NCBI GenBank assembly: GCA_945609985.1
Contig: CALYZQ010000001.1
Span: 24,167-88,166 of the forward strand
Length of the DNA: 64,000 bases
Reading direction: 5' to 3'
From: an uncultured Lachnospiraceae bacterium
Lineage (GTDB): Bacteria > Bacillota > Clostridia > Lachnospirales > Lachnospiraceae
Under the pieces are notes generated by a model that ran no database searches, had not been told where the DNA came from, and worked only from the letters and a program-made list of their open reading frames with translations. Position 1 is the stretch's first letter. Each line of letters begins with the position of its first letter. The position numbers were made by a program, and so were the translations under genes. Below, in pieces: positions 17,838 through 26,755 of this stretch.

Positions 17838-20120
17838 ATGGCTGATATTACACTGGAAAAATCAAAATATATCTACAAAAGCGGTCAACCCATGACCGCA
17901 CTGCACCTGATTACGAAGGGGCAGGTTCGCGTAACCTATCCGGGGGGAGAATACCGCATCGGCAAAGGCGATGTTATCGGTATTTGTGAGGTCTGCTCAG
18001 AAATACATTTCTTAAATTACATAACAGCTGAGAACACCAGCATCCTGACTTATCCCCTTGCCAGCATGGAGTCCTTGGATGACTTATTGCAAAAGCATCC
18101 GGATGTAGCCAGACTGTTTTTGTTGTCTGCCTTCAGACAGACCAATACCCTGTTGGAAAACTGGTCCCTGTCAGAAATAAATTGCAGTTCTTCTTATTAT
18201 ACATTGGCTGAGGATTATGAGAAATACAAAACTCTCTGTAATCGTTACCATGTCTCCTTCCGGGATTTGCCGGGTTTTGATACACTGACTGCTTATCTGA
18301 ATGAGGATTTACCGGATATCTGGTTAAATAATTATTATCTGGGACTCTTACACATATACGGCACCGAAAGCTACAAAGCCGTAATACAGGAGCCTGCGGT
18401 TTCCCTCGGTCTTTTGAGAAAATGTAGTCTGGATTACCGCAAAACCTTTATGTGTATGGAAGAACAGCATAATTATATGCAAAAGCTTGCAGGATTTTAT
18501 TTTCACGAATCCGGCAACGATTTGTTTGATTTTTACACTACACTGTTTTATAAGCTTGGAAAAGACAGCGCTGACATCGAAGAATTATCTGAAAGCATCA
18601 ACCGCATGATTTCACAATTCAAAGATTTGACTTCGTGTAATGCGGAGCTTCTCAATTCCCGCATAGCCGGTTACCAGAATCATGTAGTACATCTGGATAA
18701 TCACAAAGCGGTTATGGACGACCCTTCCACGGAATCCGATATCGTTTCCCAGCTCGCAGGGTCCCTGAATACTATTTTGGAATTTGCTGCCGTCGACGCT
18801 GATTTATCTACAGCCTTCAGACAGCATGTTCACAGCTATAAAGCATTACCCGATAAATCCTCTATGGATGATTTGTCCTGCACTTTACGCCGTGCATTGA
18901 CGGAAGAATTTTATGTACTTTACTCTGCACTGTTTGAGAAAGCATTAGACTCGCCGCTCCTCCCTATGCCGGTTCGAATGTTTTTATACTTCGGATATGT
19001 GGACGAGGAATTAGCCGGTAGGGAAAATGCTGTTGCGCTCTTTAAAATTGCAAGTAATCTGGGCAATTACAGCGACTTTGGTTTGTACACCTTTTTTGAC
19101 TGGCTTCTTGCCATCTACAACGGCAAAAAAACTCCCAGCCGCAATGAGTTTGATTTAGATTATTCCGACTATATTCACAAACAAAAGCTCAGCGGTTACA
19201 TTTCTGATGCGGAGCTTCGCAATCTGGAACAAAATGCCATGAGCAAGGTATCCTACGAATTGCGCAATATGTTCCCCGTGGTAAACAAGATTACCTTCGG
19301 ACGTCTCACCACATTCTGCCCATTGTTTTGTGCGGACAATGTATTAAAGAAACTGGAGGATTGTCTGGTAACTGTTACCAACTTAGGCAAAGCCATGGAG
19401 CTTGTGCGTAAGACCGATTATTCCGCATTTTACAGAGAAAGTCTGGACACCAAGAACTATGAAGTTCTCGGCAAGGAAATGATACATACCGAATATCTTC
19501 CGGATGTCATCCTAATGCCAAACGTAGGTATCCGCGGTGTCATGTGGCAGGAAATTGAGGGAAAGCACCGAAACAGCCCCGGACGAATGGTATTCTCCAT
19601 CTTCCATATGGAAGATCTGACCACCACCTTCATCCGCCTGACCGGTGAATTCCGTTGGGAAATGTGTAAACGTATCCAGGGTACCCGCTGGAATGACATC
19701 AGCGACCGTTCCCTGACCAGTGAATACTTTGACTACATACAATTCTACCGCAAGAACCATGAACTTAGCAACGATGCCAAGGACCGTGTCCGCGTCGGCA
19801 TGCAGCGTGCGAAGAACAGCTTTAAAGAAATGTTTGTGCGTGACTATATTGTATGGGTATTATTTGAAGGAAACGGTTCTCCCAGACTGAATAAAGTGGC
19901 CCGAAGAATATTGTTTACATACTGTCCTTTCCCCAAATCCATATGCAGAACTCTTGAACAAAATCCTCTTTATACAGAGATTCTGGAGAAGCACCGAATT
20001 TACACCGCCAGAAGGATTCATCATTTGGATATGGTTATCCAAAAGCTTAGAAACAATGGCACTACTGTACCGGATACTCTGGAAAGAGAAAGAATATTTG
20101 CAGAAGGAAATGTACAATAA
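17838..20120 (+). CDS. Large protein with N-terminal cyclic-nucleotide-binding-like domain and unknown C-terminus
   Basis: 760 residues. Residues 1-130 resemble the CRP/FNR effector beta-barrel (YIYKSGQPMTALHLITKGQVRV, YRIGKGDVIGI, TAENTSILTYPLASME, DLLQKHPDVARLFL). No C-terminal winged helix follows. The next 630 residues are predicted mostly helical with no recognised family; the last part includes PNVGIRGVMWQEIEGKHR and SPRLNKVARRILFTYCPFP. There is no signal peptide or transmembrane segment, so it is probably cytosolic. ATG 17838 with GGAG upstream is preferred over 17796. A -10-like TATAAT lies about 40 bases upstream. It is monocistronic with its own terminator and divergent from the TetR unit. 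Confidence 0.8.
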   Translation: MADITLEKSKYIYKSGQPMTALHLITKGQVRVTYPGGEYRIGKGDVIGICEVCSEIHFLNYITAENTSILTYPLASMESLDDLLQKHPDVARLFLLSAFRQTNTLLENWSLSEINCSSSYYTLAEDYEKYKTLCNRYHVSFRDLPGFDTLTAYLNEDLPDIWLNNYYLGLLHIYGTESYKAVIQEPAVSLGLLRKCSLDYRKTFMCMEEQHNYMQKLAGFYFHESGNDLFDFYTTLFYKLGKDSADIEELSESINRMISQFKDLTSCNAELLNSRIAGYQNHVVHLDNHKAVMDDPSTESDIVSQLAGSLNTILEFAAVDADLSTAFRQHVHSYKALPDKSSMDDLSCTLRRALTEEFYVLYSALFEKALDSPLLPMPVRMFLYFGYVDEELAGRENAVALFKIASNLGNYSDFGLYTFFDWLLAIYNGKKTPSRNEFDLDYSDYIHKQKLSGYISDAELRNLEQNAMSKVSYELRNMFPVVNKITFGRLTTFCPLFCADNVLKKLEDCLVTVTNLGKAMELVRKTDYSAFYRESLDTKNYEVLGKEMIHTEYLPDVILMPNVGIRGVMWQEIEGKHRNSPGRMVFSIFHMEDLTTTFIRLTGEFRWEMCKRIQGTRWNDISDRSLTSEYFDYIQFYRKNHELSNDAKDRVRVGMQRAKNSFKEMFVRDYIVWVLFEGNGSPRLNKVARRILFTYCPFPKSICRTLEQNPLYTEILEKHRIYTARRIHHLDMVIQKLRNNGTTVPDTLERERIFAEGNVQ

Positions 20121-20126
20121 ATTTAT

Positions 20127-20157
20127 AGCTCTTACACGATTGTGTAGGAGCTGTTTT
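20127..20157 (+). terminator. Terminator after the cNMP-domain gene
   Basis: AGCTCTTACAC-GATT-GTGTAGGAGCT is followed by GTTTTATG, 7 bases after the stop codon. Confidence 0.7.
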
Positions 20158-20159
20158 AT

Positions 20160-20365
20160 GTTGCGGGACGTAAGAGGGACATAGGAGGATACCATGACAG
20201 CCGCAGGCACGCTCCCGCTATGGCAGATACGCAGTGTGTGTTAAGGAGAATTGCGAAGCGATTCTCTCAGAATCGTCGCTGCTGAGCGACGATTTAGGAC
20301 CGGCGTGCTCAGAATGCGCTGCTTGTGTCATGGTATCCTCCTCTGCCCCTCTTACTTCCCACAAC
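20160..20365. repeat. Long imperfect inverted-repeat element B
   Basis: The terminal arms 20160-20199 and 20326-20365 are inverted copies with 36 of 40 positions identical by eye. Each arm contains AGGAGGATACCATGACA, so a Shine-Dalgarno plus ATG faces inward from both ends. The centre has two alternative hairpins: CGATTCT-CTC-AGAATCG (20259-20275) and AATCGTCGCT-GCTG-AGCGACGATT (20271-20294), the latter followed by TAGG as in element A. It lies between the convergent ends of the cNMP-domain gene and the MFS gene. Confidence 0.75.
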
Positions 20366-20403
20366 ACAAAACAGCCCACAGACTCTCAACGAATCTGTGG
20401 GCT
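20363..20403 (-). terminator. Terminator after the MFS transporter gene
   Basis: On the minus strand AGCCCACAGA and TCTGTGGGCT form a perfect 10-bp stem, followed by GTTTTGTGTT. It lies 22 bases past the stop. Confidence 0.8.
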
Positions 20404-20425
20404 TCATTACTTTCTGTAAATATAC

Positions 20426-21829
20426 TTAGCTTGCCTTCTTAGCCTGCTTTGCAGCAATTGCCTTATCGGTAGGTCTTACCAGCACAAGGCTGATAATCAG
20501 GGATACGATGTAGAGTACAATGGTTGCATACAATACATACTGATAACCGGTAGGATTTACCGCAATCTTCTCAATGGTTCCGTCTTCCAATATATGCTCA
20601 ATAAACTCTTCTTTTCCGAAAGTCTTTACAATCCATGCTGCCATCTGGTTACCGGTAAGTCCGGCAAACGCCCATGCTGACAAGGTAATACCGTGGATTG
20701 CACTGATGCTTCCCATTCCATAATGATCGGACAACAGAGTCGGTACGTTGGAGTAACCACCGCCGTAACCTGCATTTACTACAAAAATTAATGCTAATAC
20801 CAAAATAGTTAAGAATATATTTCCTTCTCCATTCTTAATACCGCTTGTCAAGAGAACTGCTCCGGTAAACACAATGGACAAAATGAAAATCATCTTATAA
20901 ATTGTATTTCTATCCTTCATGGTATCTGCCCATGCAGAGAAACCAAGACGTCCACCCGCATTAAAGATAGCAGATACAGTTGACACAATACCTACAGCGC
21001 CTGCAAGTCCGATACATTTTACAATCATCTTCTCCTGTGAAATCAATGCAAGACCACAGGTAATATTGATATAGAACATTAACCAAATACCAATATAGTT
21101 GGTCACCGGCTTGGACTTGATAACCGCGATAATACTAGGTTTAGCTTCCTTGCCCTGAGGCTCATGCCAGCCTTCAGGTTTCTTTAATAATAAATGACCA
21201 ATGAACATCAATACAAAATAAGCAATTGACAGAATAATGAACATCTTGTAGATTCCGCCATCACCCAAACCATCAAGCATAGCCTCCATAATAGGGCTTG
21301 CGATAGCCTTTGCCGCACCAAATCCTGCAACTGCAAGACCGGTAGCCAGACCCTTTCTATCCTGGAACCAGAGCATCAGAGTCTTAACAGGGGACAAATA
21401 ACCGGTTCCAAGACCGATACCCATAATAAAACCATAGCATACATAAATACCAAGAAGTGCAATAATGCTACCCTGTACCGTACCATCAGTGAGAACCTGC
21501 TTGTTTGCACCGCCGAACCAAATAAAGAAACCGGTTCCTGCCATACCCAATGCAAAACAGATTGTTGCAATCAGGGAAGACTTGTGAATATCCTTCTCAA
21601 CAACATTTCCAAGGAATGCTGCAGACATACCCAGGAAAAAGATTGCAAAGCTGAATGCCCACTCGGTCGCACCCTTGGTAAAACCGATATAATCTGCTAT
21701 TTCCTGACTAAAGATTGACCAGCAGTATACAGTACCGATACTACAGTGAAGTAACAGTGCAGGAATTGCTGCACGAATCCATTTGTTTGTGCGCCAACCG
21801 GACGCCTTCTTTACATTTGCTTCTGTCAT
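20426..21829 (-). CDS. MFS transporter, OFA (oxalate/formate antiporter-like) family
   Basis: 467 residues, 12 hydrophobic spans. It begins with the typical OFA N-terminus (RAAIPALLLHCSIGTVYCWSIFSQEIADYIGF), with GIGLGTGYLSPVKTLMLWFQDRKGLATGLAVAGFGAAKAIASPI in the first half and NAGYGGGYSNVPTLLSDHYG in the second. The family exchanges carboxylates such as oxalate/formate, but many members are of unknown substrate. ATG 21829 follows AGGAGAATCATC. It has a clear promoter upstream and a terminator downstream, so it is probably monocistronic. Confidence 0.9.
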   Translation of the reverse strand: MTEANVKKASGWRTNKWIRAAIPALLLHCSIGTVYCWSIFSQEIADYIGFTKGATEWAFSFAIFFLGMSAAFLGNVVEKDIHKSSLIATICFALGMAGTGFFIWFGGANKQVLTDGTVQGSIIALLGIYVCYGFIMGIGLGTGYLSPVKTLMLWFQDRKGLATGLAVAGFGAAKAIASPIMEAMLDGLGDGGIYKMFIILSIAYFVLMFIGHLLLKKPEGWHEPQGKEAKPSIIAVIKSKPVTNYIGIWLMFYINITCGLALISQEKMIVKCIGLAGAVGIVSTVSAIFNAGGRLGFSAWADTMKDRNTIYKMIFILSIVFTGAVLLTSGIKNGEGNIFLTILVLALIFVVNAGYGGGYSNVPTLLSDHYGMGSISAIHGITLSAWAFAGLTGNQMAAWIVKTFGKEEFIEHILEDGTIEKIAVNPTGYQYVLYATIVLYIVSLIISLVLVRPTDKAIAAKQAKKAS

Positions 21830-21878
21830 GATGATTCTCCTATTTTACATATTATCGTATCTGAAAACAAACATTTAC

Positions 21879-21907
21879 ATTATACACCCAGTTTTTCTAT
21901 GTTTCAA
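21879..21907 (-). promoter_or_regulatory. Sigma-A-type promoter for the MFS gene
   Basis: On the minus strand TTGAAA, 17 bases, then TATAAT, about 50 bases before the start codon. Confidence 0.75.
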
Positions 21908-21950
21908 CATCAAAATGTAAAAATTTTAATCATTATTTTCAAATTAAGGC

Positions 21951-21979
21951 TGGACAAATTGGACAAATTAGGCTATAAT
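21951..21979 (+). promoter_or_regulatory. Sigma-A-type promoter of a small RNA
   Basis: TGGACA, 17 bases, TATAAT. The predicted start is near 21986, at the base of the first hairpin of the small RNA candidate. Confidence 0.75.
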
Positions 21980-21985
21980 TTAGTT

Positions 21986-22086
21986 ACTTGGTTGCGACAC
22001 CAAGGTACTTATTTAGCGATAAGTATTAAATTCCCCTTTTACACAATTAAAGCGCCTCGGTCCCCTCCGAGGTGCTTTAATTTTAT
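21986..22086 (+). ncRNA. Structured small RNA candidate of about 100 nt
   Basis: Between a good promoter and a strong terminator lie three consecutive hairpins. These are CTTGGT-TGCGAC-ACCAAG (21987-22004), TACTTAT-TTAGCG-ATAAGTA (22006-22025) and the terminator TTAAAGCGCCTCGG-TCCCCT-CCGAGGTGCTTTAA (22047-22080, 14 bp with one G-U), followed by TTTTAT. The 22026-22046 linker is single-stranded and includes TTCCCCTTTT. There is no ORF with a ribosome-binding site. It does not match the tmRNA, 6S, SRP or RNase P RNA features I know. Confidence 0.7.
22047..22086 (+). terminator. Terminator of the small RNA
   Basis: A perfect 14-bp stem (one G-U) with loop TCCCCT followed by TTTTAT. Confidence 0.85.
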
Positions 22087-22165
22087 CATCAAACAACGTA
22101 GTTGGTAGAACATGTTGCCCTTTCGTTTCATTGTGTAAATTTTTATAAAAATTTTGATTTTTCAC

Positions 22166-22195
22166 TTGCCAACTATATAGCACCTATGCTATAAT
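22166..22195 (+). promoter_or_regulatory. Promoter for tRNA-Trp
   Basis: TTGCCA, 18 bases, TATAAT, about 40 bases upstream of the mature tRNA 5' end. Confidence 0.65.
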
Positions 22196-22234
22196 ATGCT
22201 TCGTCAGTTGAATTATTGACACTATATCCTTTTT

Positions 22235-22305
22235 AGGGGAATAGTACAGCGGTAGTGCGGCGGTCTCCAAAACCGTTAACGGGGGTTCGATTCCCTCTTC
22301 CCCTG
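22235..22305 (+). tRNA. tRNA-Trp (anticodon CCA)
   Basis: The cloverleaf is readable. The acceptor is AGGGGAA/TTCCCCT with discriminator G. The anticodon arm is GCGGT-CTCCAAA-ACCGT with anticodon CCA. The T arm is GGGGG-TTCGATT-CCCTC with the usual TTCGA. The 3' CCA is not encoded. It is a single tRNA with its own promoter and terminator, tail-to-tail with radA. Confidence 0.95.
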
Positions 22306-22307
22306 CT

Positions 22308-22340
22308 AAAAGAGCCTTGAGTAATCAAGGCTCTTTTCAT
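22308..22340 (+). terminator. Terminator after tRNA-Trp (may also serve radA)
   Basis: AAAGAGCCTTGA-GTAA-TCAAGGCTCTTTT forms a perfect stem with A and T runs on both sides, so it can stop transcription in both directions between the convergent tRNA and radA. Confidence 0.85.
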
Positions 22341-22355
22341 TTATGTATTTTCCCG

Positions 22356-23729
22356 TTAAAACAGTGCATCCATCACATCCTGCACATTTTTCACTCCAAT
22401 AATCCGGATTCCGTCCATTCCCAGGCATTCCTTTACAGAAGCCATCGGCAAAACGCAGGTCTCAAATCCCAGCTTACGTGCCTCTGCCACCCGCTGTTTC
22501 GCCATACTCACTGCGCGAACTTCACCGCTCAGTCCCACCTCACCGAAAGCTATCAGTTTTGAATCCATCACCTGATTGCGAAAACTGGAAATCAAAGCAA
22601 GAACTATTCCCAAATCAATGGCAGGCTCCGCAATTTTCATACCTCCTGTGATATTTACATAAGCATCGCATCCCGAAAGCTGCATTCCAAGGCGCTTTTC
22701 AAGTACTGCAATCAATAAATTCACCCTGTTAAAATCAGTACCGGTTGTCTGACGCCTTGGAATACCGAAATTACTGTGGCTTACCAGTGCCTGAATTTCA
22801 ACAAGAAGAGGTCTGGTTCCCTCCATAGAACAAGATACCACGGAGCCGCTTGCATCTTCCGGTCTTCCCACCAGCATAAATTCCGATGGATTCTGTACTT
22901 CTGCAAGCCCCTCTTCCCGCATTTCAAACACGCCGATTTCATTGGTTGAGCCGAATCTGTTCTTTACTCCCCGCAAAATACGGTAAGAGGCATGTCTGTC
23001 TCCTTCAAAATACAGAACAGTATCCACCATATGCTCCAAAACTCTGGGACCTGCCACGGTTCCCTCCTTTGTCACATGACCTACTATAAATATGGAAACA
23101 AGAAGGCCTTTTGCAAGCTGCAAAAGCGTAGCTGTTGCTTCTCTCACCTGTGACACACTTCCGGGAGCCGCCGATACCGCTTCACCGTACATGGTCTGAA
23201 TGGAATCAATAACCACCACTTCCGGCTTCTCTTTGCGAATCACATCCTCAATAGCATCCAGACTTGTCTCGCAATAAAGGAGCATTTCCTTCGCAAAACT
23301 TCCGATGCGGTCCGCACGCATCTTAATTTGTACCTTGGACTCCTCTCCCGAAATATAAAGCACCTTATGGCCTGCCTGCGCAATCTGCCTGCACACTTGC
23401 AAAAGAAGGGTTGACTTACCAATACCCGGGTCTCCTCCAACCAATGTCAGTGAACCCTGTACGATACCGCCTCCCAACACTCTGTCAAGCTCTCCGATAC
23501 CGGCGAGTAATTTATCTTCCTCCTGTATGGTAATATCTGCCAAAACAGAAGGCTCCTCCCTGTCAAAGGCCCTTCTTCCTGTTCCGGTCTCCTTTAACTG
23601 CGCCTTGCTTACCGTTTCTTCCACAAAGGTATTCCACTCTTTGCATCCCGGGCACTGACCCATCCATTTGGTTGATTCATGACCACAATTCTGGCAATAA
23701 AATATGCTTGTTGTCTTTCCCTTCGCCAT
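22356..23729 (-). CDS. radA: DNA repair protein RadA/Sms
   Basis: 457 residues, a RecA-like ATPase for branch migration in recombination. The N-terminal zinc finger is CQNCGHESTKWMGQCPGC. Walker A is GGDPGIGKSTLL, the RadA-specific KNRFG motif is GVKNRFGSTNEIG, and the C-terminal Lon-like domain is seen in CDAYVNITGGMKIAEPAIDLGI and SGEVRAVSMAKQRVAEA. ATG 23729 (MAKGKTTSIF) replaces the track start 23792 by family comparison. In many Firmicutes radA follows clpC; here a 137-residue gene and a terminator intervene. Confidence 0.95.
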   Translation of the reverse strand: MAKGKTTSIFYCQNCGHESTKWMGQCPGCKEWNTFVEETVSKAQLKETGTGRRAFDREEPSVLADITIQEEDKLLAGIGELDRVLGGGIVQGSLTLVGGDPGIGKSTLLLQVCRQIAQAGHKVLYISGEESKVQIKMRADRIGSFAKEMLLYCETSLDAIEDVIRKEKPEVVVIDSIQTMYGEAVSAAPGSVSQVREATATLLQLAKGLLVSIFIVGHVTKEGTVAGPRVLEHMVDTVLYFEGDRHASYRILRGVKNRFGSTNEIGVFEMREEGLAEVQNPSEFMLVGRPEDASGSVVSCSMEGTRPLLVEIQALVSHSNFGIPRRQTTGTDFNRVNLLIAVLEKRLGMQLSGCDAYVNITGGMKIAEPAIDLGIVLALISSFRNQVMDSKLIAFGEVGLSGEVRAVSMAKQRVAEARKLGFETCVLPMASVKECLGMDGIRIIGVKNVQDVMDALF

Positions 23730-23755
23730 AAATAATCTCCTAACTGTCGATAAAG

Positions 23756-23802
23756 AAAAAGCCCTGGTGATGGAGGTGAATATCACCTCCATCGCCCGGC
23801 TC
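23756..23802 (-). terminator. Terminator between the 137-residue gene and radA
   Basis: On the minus strand AGCC..GATGGAGGTGA-TAT-TCACCTCCATC..GGGC is followed by TTTTTC. The 11-bp core is perfect. It begins right at the upstream gene's stop. Confidence 0.8.
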
Positions 23803-23803
23803 C

Positions 23804-24217
23804 TTACGCCTTTACAATCTTTACAGACACTTCTCCTGCCGCCATAAGCTCTACGCTCATGCTGAGCTTACCGCCAAGTCCTGTTTTCATCTTACCGATG
23901 CTCTTATCAGCAATAAATACCTCATACTCGGTATCATCCATAAGTCCTACGGTAATCTGTGCATCCTCGTCACCTTCCACAAGGAAGCTTACCTCTTCAC
24001 TGCTTTCCTGAAACTCCAAAACGCTGGTACCGGGCACTGATTCATAAAGGAACATACCGTTCTTCTCAAGCTTGGTGATTTCATTAAAGGTTTTTACCTT
24101 AAGTAAATCTCCTGCATGCTCGTAATCCTCAACCTTTGCTTTGTGTGCCAATTTGTGATTGCCAAAACTGATTGCACCGTCAGCCTCGCTGCGAAGCAAT
24201 TCTTCTACCACTGCCAT
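23804..24217 (-). CDS. Uncharacterised 137-residue protein
   Basis: Begins MAVVEELLRSEADGAISFGNHKLAHKAKV and continues as an acidic, probably beta-rich protein (FLYESVPGTSVLEF, VSFLVEGDEDAQITVGL, YEVFIADKSIGKMKTGLGGKLSMSVEL). There is no signal peptide or catalytic motif. Similar proteins in Clostridia are often labelled 'endosialidase' in databases; I see nothing here that supports an enzyme and treat that name as doubtful. ATG 24217 follows AGGAGGAAACA. It ends in a strong terminator before radA. Confidence 0.8.
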   Translation of the reverse strand: MAVVEELLRSEADGAISFGNHKLAHKAKVEDYEHAGDLLKVKTFNEITKLEKNGMFLYESVPGTSVLEFQESSEEVSFLVEGDEDAQITVGLMDDTEYEVFIADKSIGKMKTGLGGKLSMSVELMAAGEVSVKIVKA

Positions 24218-24313
24218 TGTTGTTTCCTCCTAATCATTTGTACTTACAGTATATTACAATTCTCAGCGTATTTCTACTTATTTTTTATAAAAATATATAT
24301 TTTGTATCACACA

Positions 24314-26755
24314 TTATTTTACCGTAAAAGTAACCTTATCATTTTTATACCCGGCAGAAACAATATTTCCCGGCACAATCTTCTTTAAGAGAATCTCCTC
24401 TGCAAGTGCATCCTCCACTACAGATTGAAGCGCTCTCTTTAGAGGCCTTGCGCCCATCTTATTGTCTGCATATTTCTTTACCAGATGCTCCTTGAGAGCC
24501 GGAGTAATGGTAAGCTTAATATCCAGCTGTGATTCACATCTCTTGTATAGACCGGACGCCAGCAGATTAACAATATTCTTCATATTCTCATCATTTAACT
24601 GATGGAACACGATAATATCATCTATTCTGTTAATAAATTCAGGCTTAAAGTTTTTCTTTACTTCCTCCATAACGCCTGATTTCATCCGTTCATAATCCCT
24701 CTTCTCGTTTGCTTCCGCCGCAAATCCCAAATTCTTAGGATCTACAATGCGCTGTGCACCTGCATTGGAGGTCATAATCAGAATGGTATTCTTAAAGCTC
24801 ACCTTTCTTCCCTTGGAATCCGTAATGTGTCCGTCATCCAACACCTGCAGCAAAATGTTAAATACATCCGGATGCGCTTTCTCTACTTCATCAAACAAAA
24901 CTACGGAATAAGGATTGCGGCGCACCTTCTCGGAAAGCTGACCACCCTCTTCAAAGCCCACATATCCCGGAGGAGAACCAATCATCTTGGAAACTGAATG
25001 TCCTTCCATATACTCGGACATATCCACACGTATCATGGCATCCTCAGAGCCAAACATAGCTTCTGCAAGCGCTTTACTGAGCTCTGTCTTACCCACACCT
25101 GTAGGTCCCAAAAACAGGAAGGAACCAATCGGACGGTTTAGGTCCTTAAGACCCACTCTGCCACGACGCATGGCCTTTGCCACAGCAGACACAGCTTCCT
25201 CCTGACCGATTACCCGCTTATGCAGGATACTTTCCAGCTTTAAGAGCCTCTCACTTTCTTTTTCCGCAAGCTTTTGTACCGGTATTTTGGTCCACATTGC
25301 CACTACATTCGCAATATCATTCTCACCGATACTGTACTCCTTCTGACTGTTCCTGCTTTCCCTGCGCTTCTGAAGTCTATCATACTTCTTTAATAGCTGC
25401 TCCTGATTGCGCTTAATCTCTGCCGCCTGGCTAAATGCTTCCATACGGATGGAACGCTCAATCTGCAAATCCATCTTCTTAATTTCATCCAGAAGCTCCT
25501 TTTCTTTATCAGGCGCTTCCATATTGCGAAGTCTCGCACTGGCTGATGCTTCATCAATCAAATCAATCGCCTTATCTGGCAGGTTGCGGTCATTAATATA
25601 GCGGTTGGACAATCTCACTGCTGCTTCTACCGCTTCATCGGTAATCTCTACCTGATGATGCTCTTCATATCTGCCCTTGATGCCTTTCAATATCCGGATT
25701 GCCTCCTCTTCCGTCGGTTCCTCCACACTTACAGGCTGGAAACGGCGTTCTAACGCAGCATCCTTCTCCACATATTTACGGTACTCAGCGATAGTAGTTG
25801 CACCAATCAGCTGAATCTCCCCTCTGGCCAGGGAAGGCTTCAAAATATTGGATGCATCAATAGCTCCTTCCGCACCGCCGGCACCGATAATCGTATGAAG
25901 CTCATCCAAAAAGAGAATTACATTTCCATCCTCAATTACTTCCTTTATCAATTTCTTAATGCGCTCTTCAAACTCACCGCGATATTTGCTTCCCGCAACC
26001 ATGCCGGACAAATCCAAGGTAAGCACACGCTTGTTCTGCACGGTAAACGGCACATCACCGCTTACTATGCGAAGCGCAAGACCTTCTACCACTGCAGTCT
26101 TACCCACACCGGGTTCACCGATTAAACAGGGATTATTCTTGGTACGTCTGCTCAGTATCTGAACGACCCTCTTAATCTCATCCTCTCTGCCGATTACCGG
26201 GTCAAGCTTTCCCTCTCTAGCCAGTGCCGTCAAATCGCGGCTGTACTGTGAAAGAGTAGATGTCTTTGCCTTTCCTGCATTCTTCTTGCCTAAATCTTCC
26301 TTGTAAAGATTACCATCCTGACCTATGGCAAGCAAGGTATCCACATAAATCTTCTGAATATTGGCACCCACAGTATTCAGCAGTCTCACTGCGACATTCT
26401 CACCTTCTTTGATAATCGCCATGAGAATATGCTCTGTTCCTGTGGCCTTCTGACCAAAACGCTCCGCCTGTGCATGAGCCTCTTCCAATACCCTAATGGC
26501 TCTGGGAGAATACCCTTCTCTTTCTCGTAGTGACACGCCGTTCTCGAATGCAATCAGTTCCTGAATCATATTCATCACCTGTTTTACATCCACTCCGTTA
26601 TTCGCAAGCACCTTTGCCGCCACTCCGGTATTTTCCTTTATCAATCCCACCAAAATATGTTCTGTTCCCACATATCCCTGTTTTAGGCTTTTCGCACACT
26701 TCGTTGCCAGCGAAAGTGCATTTTGTGCCTTATCCGTAAACTGTGACTGCATCAT
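24314..26755 (-). CDS. clpC: ATP-dependent Clp protease ATP-binding subunit ClpC
   Basis: 813 residues, a Hsp100 unfoldase working with ClpP. It starts with the double Clp N-domain ([34 protein letters not shown] and a second repeat). AAA-1 has Walker [16 protein letters not shown] and Walker [22 protein letters not shown] middle domain follows with a UVR-like helix ([17 protein letters not shown]). AAA-2 has [20 protein letters not shown] and [21 protein letters not shown]. The start overlaps the GntR stop by 4 bases (ATGA). ctsR, mcsA and mcsB, the usual partners upstream, are absent. Confidence 0.96.
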   Translation of the reverse strand: MMQSQFTDKAQNALSLATKCAKSLKQGYVGTEHILVGLIKENTGVAAKVLANNGVDVKQVMNMIQELIAFENGVSLREREGYSPRAIRVLEEAHAQAERFGQKATGTEHILMAIIKEGENVAVRLLNTVGANIQKIYVDTLLAIGQDGNLYKEDLGKKNAGKAKTSTLSQYSRDLTALAREGKLDPVIGREDEIKRVVQILSRRTKNNPCLIGEPGVGKTAVVEGLALRIVSGDVPFTVQNKRVLTLDLSGMVAGSKYRGEFEERIKKLIKEVIEDGNVILFLDELHTIIGAGGAEGAIDASNILKPSLARGEIQLIGATTIAEYRKYVEKDAALERRFQPVSVEEPTEEEAIRILKGIKGRYEEHHQVEITDEAVEAAVRLSNRYINDRNLPDKAIDLIDEASASARLRNMEAPDKEKELLDEIKKMDLQIERSIRMEAFSQAAEIKRNQEQLLKKYDRLQKRRESRNSQKEYSIGENDIANVVAMWTKIPVQKLAEKESERLLKLESILHKRVIGQEEAVSAVAKAMRRGRVGLKDLNRPIGSFLFLGPTGVGKTELSKALAEAMFGSEDAMIRVDMSEYMEGHSVSKMIGSPPGYVGFEEGGQLSEKVRRNPYSVVLFDEVEKAHPDVFNILLQVLDDGHITDSKGRKVSFKNTILIMTSNAGAQRIVDPKNLGFAAEANEKRDYERMKSGVMEEVKKNFKPEFINRIDDIIVFHQLNDENMKNIVNLLASGLYKRCESQLDIKLTITPALKEHLVKKYADNKMGARPLKRALQSVVEDALAEEILLKKIVPGNIVSAGYKNDKVTFTVK

